This document shows, in pieces, positions 9,671 to 18,768 of a DNA stretch of 64,000 nt. The DNA is taken from positions 124,001-188,000 of the forward strand of contig NZ_JAKGUE010000003.1 in NCBI RefSeq assembly GCF_021568795.1, written 5' to 3'. A program made the translations under genes and the position numbers. The notes under the pieces are model-generated. The model had not been told where the DNA came from. It did no database searches and worked only from the letters and a program-made list of their open reading frames with translations. Origin of the DNA: Dethiosulfovibrio faecalis. Lineage in GTDB: Bacteria; Synergistota; Synergistia; Synergistales; Dethiosulfovibrionaceae. Position 1 is the first letter of the stretch; the number at the start of each line of letters is the position of its first letter.

Positions 9671-9681
9671 AGAGATGCCCT

Positions 9682-10887
9682 CTAGGCTTTCGATACCGCT
9701 TCCGCCATGTTGGCCCCCAACTTATGAGCCTCCTCCAGGTCCTTACGATCGGGACGGCTCAATACCTCCACCTCCGGCTCCACCTTGGTCCAGCAGCTCT
9801 GCTCGGCGAAGGCCCTCATAGGCTTCATCGCGGCACCCTTGCTCCAGGTATAGGAGCCGCATATTCCTACGAAACGGCCGGATACCTTTTTGCCCTCCAC
9901 TATGTCCATGAAGTGTTTTATCTTAGGGAACACACCTCCGTTGTAGCTGCACCCCACGAGGATCAACCCCCTGCACCGCCACAGATCCCTGACCAGCTCG
10001 GAAAGATCCGCCGTGGCGGAGTTTCTGACGGTAACGTCGGTGATGCCTCCGGAGTGAACTCCCTCGGCCACCGCCTCGGCAAGCCGGGCGGTGTTGCCGT
10101 ACATGGATCCGTAGACCACCAACACCGCCCGGTCCGTCTCGTTCCGGGCCATTTTTTCGTAGAAGTCTATTATATAGTCCGGGTCTTTCCTGTAGACCGG
10201 TCCATGAGAGGGACACACTATGGCTATATCCAGCTTCATGTCCCTTATCTTGTTCAGTGCCTTCATCACGAAGGACGAGTATTTGCCCACTATGTTGGCG
10301 TAGTAGCGATAGGTTTCGTCCCTGTAGGAGTCGAGCTCCAACTGGTCGTCGAACACCCCTCCGTCCAGAGCTCCGAAGCTGCCGAAGGCGTCGCAGGAGA
10401 AAAGAGCCTTGGTGGATGTATCGTAGCTAGCCATGGTTTCCGGCCAGTGGACCATGGGGATGAGGGCGAAGGTCAGCTTATGGTCTCCCAGGTCCAGAAC
10501 GTCTCCGTCCTTCACCTCCAGGGATTTTGGCAGAGGACCGTAGAACTGGGTCAAGAACTTCAGGGTCTTGTCGTTTCCGACCACAGTTATGTCCGGGAAG
10601 GCCTGGACCATTACCTCAACGGCTCCCGAGTGGTCCGGTTCAACGTGGTTGACTATCATGTAGTCCACGGTCTTATCCGGACCGAGGATGGCCTTTAGGT
10701 TCTCGACGTACTGGGGATAGAAGTCGGCCTTGACCCCGTCGATGACCGCCACCTTATCGTCCGCTACCATGTAGGAGTTGTAGGATATCCCCCGATCCAG
10801 AGGCCATAGGGCCTCGAAAAGATCGGTGGTCCTGTCGTTGACCCCGACCCACCAGGTTTTATCGGCTATCTGAACAGGTCCCTTCAT
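9682..10887 (-). CDS. fprA: FprA-type flavodiiron protein (A-type flavoprotein)
   Basis: 401 residues, the normal two-domain size. The N-terminal metallo-beta-lactamase-like domain (1-250) has the diiron ligand motif NHVEPDHSG and later H/D ligands (SCDAFGSFG, PSHGP). The C-terminal flavodoxin domain (about 255-400) starts with VLVVYGSMYGNTARLAEAVA, the FMN phosphate loop. Flavodiiron proteins reduce oxygen to water or nitric oxide to nitrous oxide in the cytosol of anaerobes, using rubredoxin or similar donors. The start has a GAGG site. It lies 26 bases downstream of a chemoreceptor gene on the same strand, so the two are probably one transcript, which suggests oxygen or NO avoidance coupled to detoxification. 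Confidence 0.95.
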   Translation of the reverse strand: MKGPVQIADKTWWVGVNDRTTDLFEALWPLDRGISYNSYMVADDKVAVIDGVKADFYPQYVENLKAILGPDKTVDYMIVNHVEPDHSGAVEVMVQAFPDITVVGNDKTLKFLTQFYGPLPKSLEVKDGDVLDLGDHKLTFALIPMVHWPETMASYDTSTKALFSCDAFGSFGALDGGVFDDQLELDSYRDETYRYYANIVGKYSSFVMKALNKIRDMKLDIAIVCPSHGPVYRKDPDYIIDFYEKMARNETDRAVLVVYGSMYGNTARLAEAVAEGVHSGGITDVTVRNSATADLSELVRDLWRCRGLILVGCSYNGGVFPKIKHFMDIVEGKKVSGRFVGICGSYTWSKGAAMKPMRAFAEQSCWTKVEPEVEVLSRPDRKDLEEAHKLGANMAEAVSKA

Positions 10888-10913
10888 TCCTCATCGCCTC
10901 CCTTATTTTTTAG

Positions 10914-13040
10914 TCAACTCTCGACGGGCCTGAGTCCGCCGTCCCTTTCGACCGTGAATTTCCCGACCATGGACTGAAGATCCTCCATCGACTCGGCCAG
11001 AGACTCGGCTTCCTTGGCCACCTTCTCCGCCGCCTTGGTGGTCCTTTCCGTGGCGTCCTGGATGGAGTTCATCGACTCGACAGATTCCATGGTGGAGTCG
11101 GTGACAGACTGTATGGCGGAGGTCATCTCCTCGCTGGAGGCGGCCTGTTCCTCCGCTACCGCCGCTAGGTTCTGTATGGCCTCGTTGACGTTCTCCATCT
11201 GGGCCGTTGCCTTCTGAAGCTGTTCCTCGGCCTCCTTGGCCTCCTTCACGGCCTCGGACAGAATAGAACCGGTGTTCTCAGTGGCCGATATGGACCTCTT
11301 GGAGGTCTCCTGAAGTCCGTCGATGAGGTCGCCTATCTCCTTGGCAGACGCTCCGGACTCCTCAGCCAGCTTGCGGACCTCCTCAGCCACGACCGCGAAT
11401 CCTCGTCCGGCGTCTCCGGCCCGGGCGGCCTCTATGGCGGCGTTGAGGGCCAACAGGTTCGTCTGATCCGCTATGCCGGTGATGGTGGTCACGAATCCGG
11501 CGATGGACTCGACCGCCTCGGCAAGCTCTCTTATGTTATCTATGCTGCGGGAGGACTGATCTCCGGCCTTCTCCATCCTGTCTATGGTGTTGAGCACCTT
11601 CTCCACGGCGTTCTCCGTCTCGGATATGCCCTTCTCCGAGGCCTCGGCGCCGCTGGAGGCGTCCTGTGCGGACTGCTGGGCCCCGGAGGCAACCTCCTCT
11701 ACCGAGGCGTTGCTCTCCTGAAGTGCCGCCGAGTTGCCCTCGGCTATGGTGAGCATCCTCTCCAGGGAGGTATTTACCTCCTCCATGGAGGAGGTAACCT
11801 GCTGGATCATGGAGGACATGGCCTCGGAGCGCCGTGCCGTGGCCTCTGTCTGGTCCACCACGTTCTTGATCGTGCCCCTCATGCTCTCTGTCATACCGGC
11901 CATGGCGTAGGCCAGCTGGACCACCTCGTCTCGGCCCTTTATGAATATGTCCTCTCTGCGAAAGGTCAGGTCTCCATCCTCGATCCTCTTGGCCACACCG
12001 AGCATCCTCTTGAGAGGAGCGGTGATGCTCCTGGATAGCAGGATCGTCAAGACCACGGCCAAGACCAATATCACCAGAGAGGATACACCTACCGCCGCGG
12101 CGAGTCCCTTAAGGTTCGCCAACGCCTCCGAGACGGGAGCGGAAGCGGCCACCACCAGGCCGTTGGACAGCGTATCGAAGGCCACAAACCTGTCCGTTCC
12201 TCCGAAAAATGTGGTGGTTATACCTCTTTTCTTCTCCATCATGGTCCTGTACATGGGGGCTATCTCGCCCTGATCCAAGTCGGCCATGACCGGCCCGTCT
12301 ATGGTCAAGGTGGGATGGGAGAGAAAGCGTCCGTCATCGTCTATCATGTAGACGTAACCGGTCTCCAGGACCTTCCTGCTCTTCAGGGCGTTATCTATGA
12401 AGGAGAAGTCCAGAGACATCCCTATGACCGCGACCTTCTTGCCGTTCATCTCGACCGCCATGTCGTAGTCGATCCTCTTCTCCCCGTTCTCGTCCACGTA
12501 GACCTCGGACCATACGGGGGTGTCGGATCCTACGGCGGAACGGAACCATTTCGTTTCTTCCTTAGAGGTATCCTTAAGGTCCTCTATCGTGAAGGTCTGA
12601 TCCATAACGGGTTGGAGAACACCGTCTTTTTTGGTGAACCATACCTTCTGGACCGACGTAAGATCCGGAAACACCTCGGGGTTGAACACTATGTATATGT
12701 CCCTTACCTCCGCTATCTGCTCGGCCAGACGCCCCACGAAAGAGGTGTTCTGAGAGGCGAACTGATAGAAATAGATCTCCCCGCTCATAGAGGCCAGATC
12801 GACGTTGAAGGTCGAGAGGATGGCCGCCTTAAGGGCCAGCAGCTCGCCGTTGAACTCGTTGAATTTACCCTCTATGAACTCGCCGTTTTTTAAGACTACT
12901 TCCTGACAATAATCCTCCGAGGAGCTCACCAATGCCACCTTGCTTCTCCAATAAGACAGACCTGCCACAAGGGACGTCGTTCCCAACAGCAGGACCACCA
13001 CGAACACGGTGATCTTGGTCCCTATAGTTTTGAAACCCAT
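10914..13040 (-). CDS. Methyl-accepting chemotaxis protein with periplasmic dCache-like domain
   Basis: 708 residues from the ATG at 13040, which has a GGAGGGAGATCGG site; the longer frame to 13088 lacks one. Order: membrane helix near 10-30, a periplasmic ligand domain of ~270 residues (Cache-like; contains [21 protein letters not shown] and [16 protein letters not shown]), second membrane helix near 315-340, HAMP near 340-395, then a long signalling coiled coil with the conserved hairpin tip [20 protein letters not shown]. It should sense an external small molecule and control CheA. The gene precedes fprA on the same strand. A 24-base palindrome at 11774-11797 is coding sequence only. Confidence 0.93.
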   Translation of the reverse strand: MGFKTIGTKITVFVVVLLLGTTSLVAGLSYWRSKVALVSSSEDYCQEVVLKNGEFIEGKFNEFNGELLALKAAILSTFNVDLASMSGEIYFYQFASQNTSFVGRLAEQIAEVRDIYIVFNPEVFPDLTSVQKVWFTKKDGVLQPVMDQTFTIEDLKDTSKEETKWFRSAVGSDTPVWSEVYVDENGEKRIDYDMAVEMNGKKVAVIGMSLDFSFIDNALKSRKVLETGYVYMIDDDGRFLSHPTLTIDGPVMADLDQGEIAPMYRTMMEKKRGITTTFFGGTDRFVAFDTLSNGLVVAASAPVSEALANLKGLAAAVGVSSLVILVLAVVLTILLSRSITAPLKRMLGVAKRIEDGDLTFRREDIFIKGRDEVVQLAYAMAGMTESMRGTIKNVVDQTEATARRSEAMSSMIQQVTSSMEEVNTSLERMLTIAEGNSAALQESNASVEEVASGAQQSAQDASSGAEASEKGISETENAVEKVLNTIDRMEKAGDQSSRSIDNIRELAEAVESIAGFVTTITGIADQTNLLALNAAIEAARAGDAGRGFAVVAEEVRKLAEESGASAKEIGDLIDGLQETSKRSISATENTGSILSEAVKEAKEAEEQLQKATAQMENVNEAIQNLAAVAEEQAASSEEMTSAIQSVTDSTMESVESMNSIQDATERTTKAAEKVAKEAESLAESMEDLQSMVGKFTVERDGGLRPVES

Positions 13041-13132
13041 AATCCGATCTCCCTCCGTAAAACTCAGTTTGGATCCAGTGTAACACATAGGATTACTGCC
13101 TTGTATATTCCGTCTACCTAAAAACTCACGTC

Positions 13133-13171
13133 CGAGTTTTCTCGTAGAGGTCGGCGTTTTAGAGACGCCCT
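13133..13171. repeat. Possible degraded end of the 29054-29301 hairpin element
   Basis: A small hairpin TCCGAG-TTTT-CTCG is followed by GGCGTTTTAGAGACGCC. The same order (TCCGAGGAAACTCGGA then GCGTTTTTAGAGGTGTCC) forms the right end of the element at 29054-29301. Similarity is partial, so this could be chance or a remnant. Confidence 0.35.
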
Positions 13172-13173
13172 AT

Positions 13174-13203
13174 TTGATTCCATCCCTTTTAGTCATGTAT
13201 AAT
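13174..13203 (+). promoter_or_regulatory. Promoter of the lytic transglycosylase gene
   Basis: TTGATT at 13174-13179 and an extended -10 TGTATAAT ending at 13203, with an 18-base spacer. Transcription would start near 13210, which rules out the TTG at 13208 and supports the ATG at 13223. Confidence 0.55.
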
Positions 13204-13222
13204 TCCATTGGGGTGGTACAGT

Positions 13223-13912
13223 ATGGACGTCAAGATGAAAAAGAACATAGCGATGCTGGTACTGGCGGCATCGATAGTTGTCGTTGTCCTCTCTCTGCTG
13301 AAGCTTGAGCTTCAGGGAGAGTTTGTCGATGTCGACATATCGGACAGATTCACACGGTCCGCCTCCGCCTTCGAGAACGCAAGGTCGAGAGAACTGTACA
13401 TCCCGGGATCGGATACAGTCAGGGAGTCCGTCATGGCCTGCCGGACTATAATAAGGTCCGCCGCCGAGGAATCCACCGTCCTGGCGTCCTATATAATCGG
13501 TCAGAACAAGAAAATCCCCCACTCCGTGGCGATGGAGGAGGCCGTCGCCTTTCTCAGATACAGCAGCCTCTACGGAGTACCGCTGGACATAGCTGTAGCT
13601 GTGGCCAACACGGAGAGCCATTTCAACCCCCAGGCCGAGAGCTCCCACGGTTCACTGGGTGTCATGCAGGTTACCTGGAGGGTACACAGAGACCTGCTAT
13701 CGCCCTACGGATTCAAGTCAGACGACGACCTCCACGATCCATCCCTGGGGATAAAGGCGGGATGCATTCTGCTGTCCAGATACATAAAGGCAAACGACGA
13801 CCTGAAGACAGCTCTGGGAAGATATTACGGCGGCTCCCTCGAGGTCTACTGGAGAAGGATATCCAGAAACCTCCGCAGGTACAGGAAATTCGAGGAAAAC
13901 CGCCTAAAATAA
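13223..13912 (+). CDS. Membrane-anchored lytic transglycosylase (SLT domain)
   Basis: 229 residues. One N-terminal membrane segment (about 8-25) is followed by a linker and an SLT goose-lysozyme-like domain from about residue 110. The family motifs are present: VAVANTESHFNPQAESSHGS with the catalytic Glu, then GVMQVTW, a late GIKAGCILLSRYIK and GRYYGG. It should cut glycan strands of peptidoglycan on the outer side of the inner membrane. The start ATG has GGGGTGG six bases upstream and a good promoter at 13174. It is convergent with panF, with only six bases between the stop codons. Confidence 0.85.
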   Translation: MDVKMKKNIAMLVLAASIVVVVLSLLKLELQGEFVDVDISDRFTRSASAFENARSRELYIPGSDTVRESVMACRTIIRSAAEESTVLASYIIGQNKKIPHSVAMEEAVAFLRYSSLYGVPLDIAVAVANTESHFNPQAESSHGSLGVMQVTWRVHRDLLSPYGFKSDDDLHDPSLGIKAGCILLSRYIKANDDLKTALGRYYGGSLEVYWRRISRNLRRYRKFEENRLK

Positions 13913-13918
13913 GCCGTA

Positions 13919-15397
13919 TCACTCCATCCAGAACAGATCGATAACCGAATCATTCGGCCTCTTCGACAACAGACTGACCAGGACGAAGGCCACGAGCCCC
14001 ACCAGCAACGTCGGTATAATTACGTTCATCCCCATGAAGCTCTTCATCGTGGAGGCCATCGATATGTAGGTAATCACCCCTGTAACCATCGAGGCCAAAG
14101 CTCCCTTTCCGTTAGCCCTTTTCCAGTAGAGTCCCAAAACCAGAGGCCATAGAAAGGCGGCCTGCATTCCACCGAAGGCGAAGATATTTATCCACACTAT
14201 CAGCTCCGGAGGCCTGAAAGCCGCCAGCAAGACCACCGTACCTATCATTGCCGTGGCGGCAAGGCTCATTATTCGGACCTTTTTTATGCCTCTCTCGGAG
14301 CGTACCGATTCTGGAGAGACGTAGTTCACGTATATATCCTTCACTATGGTGGCAGATGCCAATATCAGCTGGGAGTCTATTGTCGACATGACCCCCGCCA
14401 AGGGGCCGGCCAGGAATATTCCCGCCACCACCGGAGGCAACACCCTCAGGGACAGTATGGGCATTATGGTATCTCCCACGTCTATCCCCGGCACCACGGC
14501 CCTACCGAGAGCCCCGCAGAGGTGCATCCCCAACATGACAAAGGCTAAAACGAAGGTGCCTATCACCATGGCTCCGTGCATGGATCTCGAATCCCTGTAG
14601 CCCATGCATCTTACTGCGGTGTGGGGCAGACCGACCACTCCGAGACATACCAACACCCAGAAGGAAAGTATGAAGGGCTTGGATATGAATCCGTCCGGCC
14701 CGTGAGGGGTTATCAGGTCCGGGTCTATATTCCTCAAAGTGGCTATGACCTTCTCCATACCTCCTCCCATGGACACTATGCCGAAGAGCAGGGCCGTTGT
14801 CCCTACTATCATGACAACCCCCTGGAGAGCGTCGGTAAGAGCCACCGCCCTAAAACCCCCAACTGTTGTATACACTACCACGGTAACGGCGAATATTGCC
14901 AGTCCCGTGTTGTAGGATAGACCGGTCATGCCCTGAAAGAGCCTGGCCCCCCCTATAAACTGGGCGGTCATGGCTGCCACGAAGAAAGCCAGCAGACTGA
15001 CCGATCCGGCTATGACCACAGCGGGACTCTCGTATCTGGCCCTGAGAAGGTCGTTGACCGTCACAGCCCCTATCCTCCTGGCCACTATGGCGAACTTCTT
15101 CCCCAGGACTCCCAGTGTCAGCCAGGCCGTAGGGACCTGGATCATGGCTAAGAGGACCCATCCGAGCCCCATTTTATAGGCAACTCCCGGACCTCCTATG
15201 AAACTGCTGGCGCTGGTGTAGGTAGCCACCAGCGTCATGGCCAGGACGAAGCCTCCCATGCCGCGACTTCCTATAAAGTACTCCTCCATGAAGTTATCCG
15301 AGCTCGACAGCCTCCTGTTGCAGTAGACCGCCATCGCGTATATTCCTATCAAATAGAGGGCTACGGGGATCACTACGGATACGTTAACCCCTTCCAT
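13919..15397 (-). CDS. panF: Sodium/pantothenate symporter
   Basis: 492 residues with about thirteen membrane segments, the standard SSS family size. The stretch FMEEYFIGSRGMGGFVLAMT followed by YTSASSFIGGPGVAYKMGLG is a close match to PanF as I remember it. PanF imports pantothenate with sodium. It starts inside yhdT (14-base overlap), with GGAGGAAGACG before the ATG; yhdT-panF pairing is the common arrangement. It closes the long leftward operon that begins at dnaN. A panB gene lies far away at 53245, so the cell may both make and import pantothenate. Confidence 0.93.
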   Translation of the reverse strand: MEGVNVSVVIPVALYLIGIYAMAVYCNRRLSSSDNFMEEYFIGSRGMGGFVLAMTLVATYTSASSFIGGPGVAYKMGLGWVLLAMIQVPTAWLTLGVLGKKFAIVARRIGAVTVNDLLRARYESPAVVIAGSVSLLAFFVAAMTAQFIGGARLFQGMTGLSYNTGLAIFAVTVVVYTTVGGFRAVALTDALQGVVMIVGTTALLFGIVSMGGGMEKVIATLRNIDPDLITPHGPDGFISKPFILSFWVLVCLGVVGLPHTAVRCMGYRDSRSMHGAMVIGTFVLAFVMLGMHLCGALGRAVVPGIDVGDTIMPILSLRVLPPVVAGIFLAGPLAGVMSTIDSQLILASATIVKDIYVNYVSPESVRSERGIKKVRIMSLAATAMIGTVVLLAAFRPPELIVWINIFAFGGMQAAFLWPLVLGLYWKRANGKGALASMVTGVITYISMASTMKSFMGMNVIIPTLLVGLVAFVLVSLLSKRPNDSVIDLFWME

Positions 15398-15671
15398 CGT
15401 CTTCCTCCTTCGGAGCGAGGCTGACTTCCTTGAACAGGAGGTTCACCATGGCCCAGGCTATGAAGCAAAAGAGGAAGGGCCCCAACACGCAGCTGAAGAA
15501 AAACCACCCAGGAAGCCCCATGAAATAATGGTAGCCTTCCGGCCCGGAATCGGTACCGTGGTAGGCGAAACCGTACCACCATAAAAAATAAAGAGCGGTT
15601 AGAGCCAGTGAACAGATCGCCTCGAAATGAGCCGTCTTGAACCTTCTATCCTCATGTTTCCCGGGAAACAT
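15384..15671 (-). CDS. yhdT: YhdT family small membrane protein
   Basis: 95 residues with two membrane helices (LALTALYFLWWYGFAYHG and WFFFSCVLGPFLFCFIAWAM) and the PEGYHYFMGLPGWFFFS signature of YhdT/DUF997. It is the usual partner of panF, which overlaps its 3' end. Ribosome site AGGAGG lies before the ATG. The first codons are unusual: ATG TTT CCC GGG AAA CAT is one half of a 20-base palindrome at 15653-15672 (see that entry), so the first residues MFPGKH are dictated by a DNA-binding site. Confidence 0.9.
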   Translation of the reverse strand: MFPGKHEDRRFKTAHFEAICSLALTALYFLWWYGFAYHGTDSGPEGYHYFMGLPGWFFFSCVLGPFLFCFIAWAMVNLLFKEVSLAPKEEDDGRG

Positions 15672-15672
15672 G
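15653..15672. other. parS/NBS hybrid palindrome at yhdT start
   Basis: Perfect 20-base palindrome CATGTTTCCCGGGAAACATG; its central 16 bases TGTTTCCCGGGAAACA (15655-15670) combine the outer bases of parS (TG...CA) with the inner CCCGGG of the Noc-binding site. It is identical over 16 bases to the site at 27715-27730. It overlaps the yhdT start codon. Confidence 0.75.
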
Positions 15673-15673
15673 T

Positions 15674-16423
15674 CTATTTACCTCCTATTATCCAGAAAGG
15701 ATCGTCCGGATCCTTGATCCTGTAGATTTTTCCCTTTACACGGTCCCAGCAATACGGTCCGTTGGATCTAGGGGTTCCCCAGTTATCGAGAAACTGCATT
15801 TCCTCGGACAGGGCCCTGTTGGAGGAAATATAGCCTCTGACAGGCGAAGCCGTTGGTAGATGCCCCCAGGTCCTTAAAGGACTCCAGTCGCCTATGAGGC
15901 CTACGGAGGAAGCTACTTTCTCTATTACAGGAGCCATCTCCTCCGGTGGGTTGACTATGTAAAGATATCTTCCTCTGGGAGAGTCAGCCATCAACTCCAG
16001 AAGCAGCCCTGCCAGTCCCATTCCGTCCTCCATATGGGCCAGACAGGTCAGGGCGACGTAAAATCCGTCCAGCGCTATCAGCACACGGGGGATCTCCTGT
16101 GGCAGCACGAAACCAGATATATCCTCCCATCTGGACGGATCTCCCTCCGGGAAAATTCTGTCTATTATCGCCATGGCCGCGGAACATCGGCTCCTTTCGT
16201 CGCCGGTCCAAAGTAGCCTCCAAAGACCGATTTCGTCCATTTCGGGAGCCTCTGATACGAGTTTATCCCTGATAGCCTCGGCAGTCTCCATGGCGGAGTC
16301 TCTGAAAAGCATGGACTCCACCATATCGTCGAACCTATCTCCGTAATCCCCCTGATAAGCGAAGGATACAGATGATGAGGATAGGAAAAACAGCATAAAA
16401 AGGGAGAAAATAAAACGCATCAC
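15674..16423 (-). CDS. Secreted protein of unknown function
   Basis: 249 residues with a clear signal peptide (FIFSLFMLFFLSSSSVSFA, cleavage near residue 22). The mature protein has an alpha-helical first half (ELM, LLW and similar leucine-rich helices) and a C-terminal half with GDWSPLRTWGHLPTASPVRG and NGPYCWDRVKGKIYRIKDP. I do not recognise the family. It starts at GTG 16423 or ATG 16420; the AAGGAGG site fits either. The stop TAG is only two bases before yhdT, and dciA ends five bases upstream, so it is embedded in the operon. Position in the dnaN-panF operon says nothing clear about function. Confidence 0.75.
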   Translation of the reverse strand: MMRFIFSLFMLFFLSSSSVSFAYQGDYGDRFDDMVESMLFRDSAMETAEAIRDKLVSEAPEMDEIGLWRLLWTGDERSRCSAAMAIIDRIFPEGDPSRWEDISGFVLPQEIPRVLIALDGFYVALTCLAHMEDGMGLAGLLLELMADSPRGRYLYIVNPPEEMAPVIEKVASSVGLIGDWSPLRTWGHLPTASPVRGYISSNRALSEEMQFLDNWGTPRSNGPYCWDRVKGKIYRIKDPDDPFWIIGGK

Positions 16424-16427
16424 GACT

Positions 16428-16901
16428 TCATTCCTCCTTTTCGGGAAAACGCTTCATATACGTGGCCATCAGTCTGGCCAGAGCCTCTGCCACGTCCTCT
16501 CTGTCTATCTTATCGGACGTGTAGCTGAGGCATGCCTTCACCGATCTCTCCGAGGGTATTATCCTGGCAGGCTTCGACTCGGGAATATCCCTCTTGGCCT
16601 CTATCCTGGCAACCACGGCTCTCACCGACTTTACCCCCAAACGCCATCTTTTCTCCACCGAGGAGGCCACCGTACCTGCCTTCATCGATATCATCTTGGC
16701 CACCCCGGGACTCTCGCAGGCCACCACCAAGGTCCCTCTGTCCAGACTTACCGGTCTGCTCTTACGACCAAGGACGGACCCAACTATGGAGGACCACTCC
16801 TTGTCCACCTCCGATATGGACAGTGCCGTGGACAACCCCGGAGGAAGCCTGCCGGAGAGCAGGCCCCTCAGAAGCTCGGGACGGGATCTACGCCGCGCCA
16901 T
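16428..16901 (-). CDS. dciA: DciA-like protein (DUF721), putative replicative helicase operator
   Basis: 157 residues. The segment LSISEVDKEWSSIVGSVLGR followed by SRPVSLDRGTLVVACESPGV is the DUF721 core (about 25-95). Members are DciA, which helps load DnaB helicase in bacteria that lack DnaC/DnaI loaders. The C-terminal tail is charged and probably disordered. It overlaps the end of mnmG by 14 bases and lies in the same operon as dnaN and recF, which fits a replication role. The ATG is preceded by GGAG. Function in this organism is inferred from the family. Confidence 0.75.
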   Translation of the reverse strand: MARRRSRPELLRGLLSGRLPPGLSTALSISEVDKEWSSIVGSVLGRKSRPVSLDRGTLVVACESPGVAKMISMKAGTVASSVEKRWRLGVKSVRAVVARIEAKRDIPESKPARIIPSERSVKACLSYTSDKIDREDVAEALARLMATYMKRFPEKEE

Positions 16902-18768
16902 CTCTCCGTCTCCTGACCGACAGGGCCAGGGACAGAAGCTGCAGGTCCGTAGGGGTTACCCCGGATATGCGTCTGGCCTGTCCCAGGGTCTTAGGACGGA
17001 TCCTCTCGAGTTTTTCCAGGCTCTCTGCCAACATGCCCTTCATCGATCTGTAGTCGAAATCGTCAGGAATGGTCAACGCCTCCATCCTCTCGAACTTCTT
17101 AACGGATCTCTCCTGTCTCGCTACGTAACCGGCGTATTTGATCTCGACCTCCACCCTCCGACGTATGTGTCCCTCCAGATCCTCTCCGGAGGGTATATGT
17201 CGAGACAGGAAGTCGTAATCGACGCCGGGGCGTTTCAGGAGCTCCGCTCCCGTGAGGGACCTGTCCATAGGGGCCTCTCCTATGGAGGCAAGATCGGAGT
17301 TTATCTCCTCCGACGGCTTTATCCTCGTGGATCCCAGTCTTTTTATCTCTCGATCCGTATTCCGCCACCGTTCGACCAGTATCTCCCATCTGCCGTCGTC
17401 CAGAAGACCTAGTTTTCTACCTATGCCGGAGAGTCTTCTGTCGGCGTTGTCGTGTCTCATGAGCAGCCTGTGTTCGCAGCGGCTGGTCAACATACGATAA
17501 GGCTCTCTGGTACCTTTGGTGACAAGATCGTCTATCAGGACCCCTATATAGGCCTCGTGGCGGCCCAATACTAAGTAGGGCTCCCCCCTGAGCCTGAGAA
17601 CGGCGTTTATACCGGCCATAAGACCCTGGGCAGCGGCCTCCTCGTAGCCGGAGGTGCCGTTTATCTGTCCGGCGCAGAAGAGACCCTTTATAGCCTTTGT
17701 CTCCAGCCAGGGAGCGAGCTGGGTCGGGTCCATATAGTCGTACTCTATGGCGTAGCCGGCCCTCATTATCCTGGCCTCCCTGCATCCCGGAAGGGTTCTG
17801 GTCATCTCTATCTGGACGTCGTAGGGCAGGCTGGTGGAGAAGTTCTGAAGGTATATCTCCTTGGATCCCCGAGCTACCGGCTCGAAGAATACGGTGTGAC
17901 TTTCCTTATCGGGAAACTGCATAACCTTGGACTCTATGGAGGGACAGTATCTCGGTCCGGTTCCCGTTATGGTTCCGGAGCTCACCGGCGACCTGTCCAG
18001 GTTCTCCGTTATTATCCTGTGGGTGTCCAGGTTGGTCTTTCCTACGCCGCAGGTTATGTGGCGATATACCTCCGGCTCGTCCCACAGGTCCATGGACTGA
18101 GGCTCCTCCTCGCCCTCCTGGATCTGGAGTTCGCTCCAGTCGATGGAGTCCGAGTGGACCCTGGGGGTGGTGCCGGTCTTGAGCCTTCCCATGCGGAATC
18201 CCAGCTTCAAGAGGTTCTCGCCCAGTCCGTGGGCCGGAATCTGTCCCAGAGGCCCTGACGAGAAGTTGACCGTGCCTATGTGGACCCTTCCGTCCAGATA
18301 TGTCCCTGTGGTCAGTATCACCGATCTGGCGTGGTATGAGAGGCCGTACAGAGTCTCGACTCCCTTGACCTGATCCCCCTCGACTATCAGACCGACCACC
18401 GTGTCCTGATGCAGCTCCAGACGGGGACAGCTCTCTATCACCTCGCGGTAGTGCCAGTGGTAATCGTGGAGGTCGCACTGGGCCCTGAGGGCCCTTACGG
18501 CAGGTCCCTTGGAGGTGTTGAGCCATCTCATCATCAAGGCCGAGCGATCCGTCGCCCTGGCCTGTTCCCCTCCCAGAGCGGATATCTCCCTGACCAGATG
18601 TCCCTTTGCAGGGCCGCCTATGGAGGGATTGCACGGCATCAGGGCTATGTTGTCCAGATACAGGTTCAAAAGGAGCGTGTCGTGGCCCATTCTGGCGGCT
18701 ACCAAGGCGGCCTCGCATCCGGCGTGGCCCGCTCCGACAACTATCACGTCGTATACTTTATTCGTCAT
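16888..18768 (-). CDS. mnmG: tRNA uridine-5-carboxymethylaminomethyl modification enzyme MnmG (GidA)
   Basis: 626 residues, full length. FAD-binding loop VVGAGHAGCEAALVAARMG near residue 11, then the signature MPCNPSIGGPAKGHLVREI, a central Rossmann insertion and the C-terminal helical domain (begins near EPYRMLTSRCEHRLLMRHDN). With MnmE it modifies the wobble uridine of several tRNAs, using FAD and methylene-tetrahydrofolate. The start overlaps the stop of the upstream secreted-protein gene by four bases (ATGA). mnmG is often close to the origin and to rsmG; here rsmG is 13 kb away on the far side of dnaA. Confidence 0.97.
   Translation of the reverse strand: MTNKVYDVIVVGAGHAGCEAALVAARMGHDTLLLNLYLDNIALMPCNPSIGGPAKGHLVREISALGGEQARATDRSALMMRWLNTSKGPAVRALRAQCDLHDYHWHYREVIESCPRLELHQDTVVGLIVEGDQVKGVETLYGLSYHARSVILTTGTYLDGRVHIGTVNFSSGPLGQIPAHGLGENLLKLGFRMGRLKTGTTPRVHSDSIDWSELQIQEGEEEPQSMDLWDEPEVYRHITCGVGKTNLDTHRIITENLDRSPVSSGTITGTGPRYCPSIESKVMQFPDKESHTVFFEPVARGSKEIYLQNFSTSLPYDVQIEMTRTLPGCREARIMRAGYAIEYDYMDPTQLAPWLETKAIKGLFCAGQINGTSGYEEAAAQGLMAGINAVLRLRGEPYLVLGRHEAYIGVLIDDLVTKGTREPYRMLTSRCEHRLLMRHDNADRRLSGIGRKLGLLDDGRWEILVERWRNTDREIKRLGSTRIKPSEEINSDLASIGEAPMDRSLTGAELLKRPGVDYDFLSRHIPSGEDLEGHIRRRVEVEIKYAGYVARQERSVKKFERMEALTIPDDFDYRSMKGMLAESLEKLERIRPKTLGQARRISGVTPTDLQLLSLALSVRRRRDGAA

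Noticed and set aside
11774-11797. 24-base perfect palindrome in the chemoreceptor gene
   Set aside because: It lies inside the conserved signalling coiled coil; codons for TSSMEE and neighbours explain it.
13401-13410. TCCCGGGA in the lytic transglycosylase gene
   Set aside because: Only eight bases of the palindrome are present; such short matches are expected by chance.
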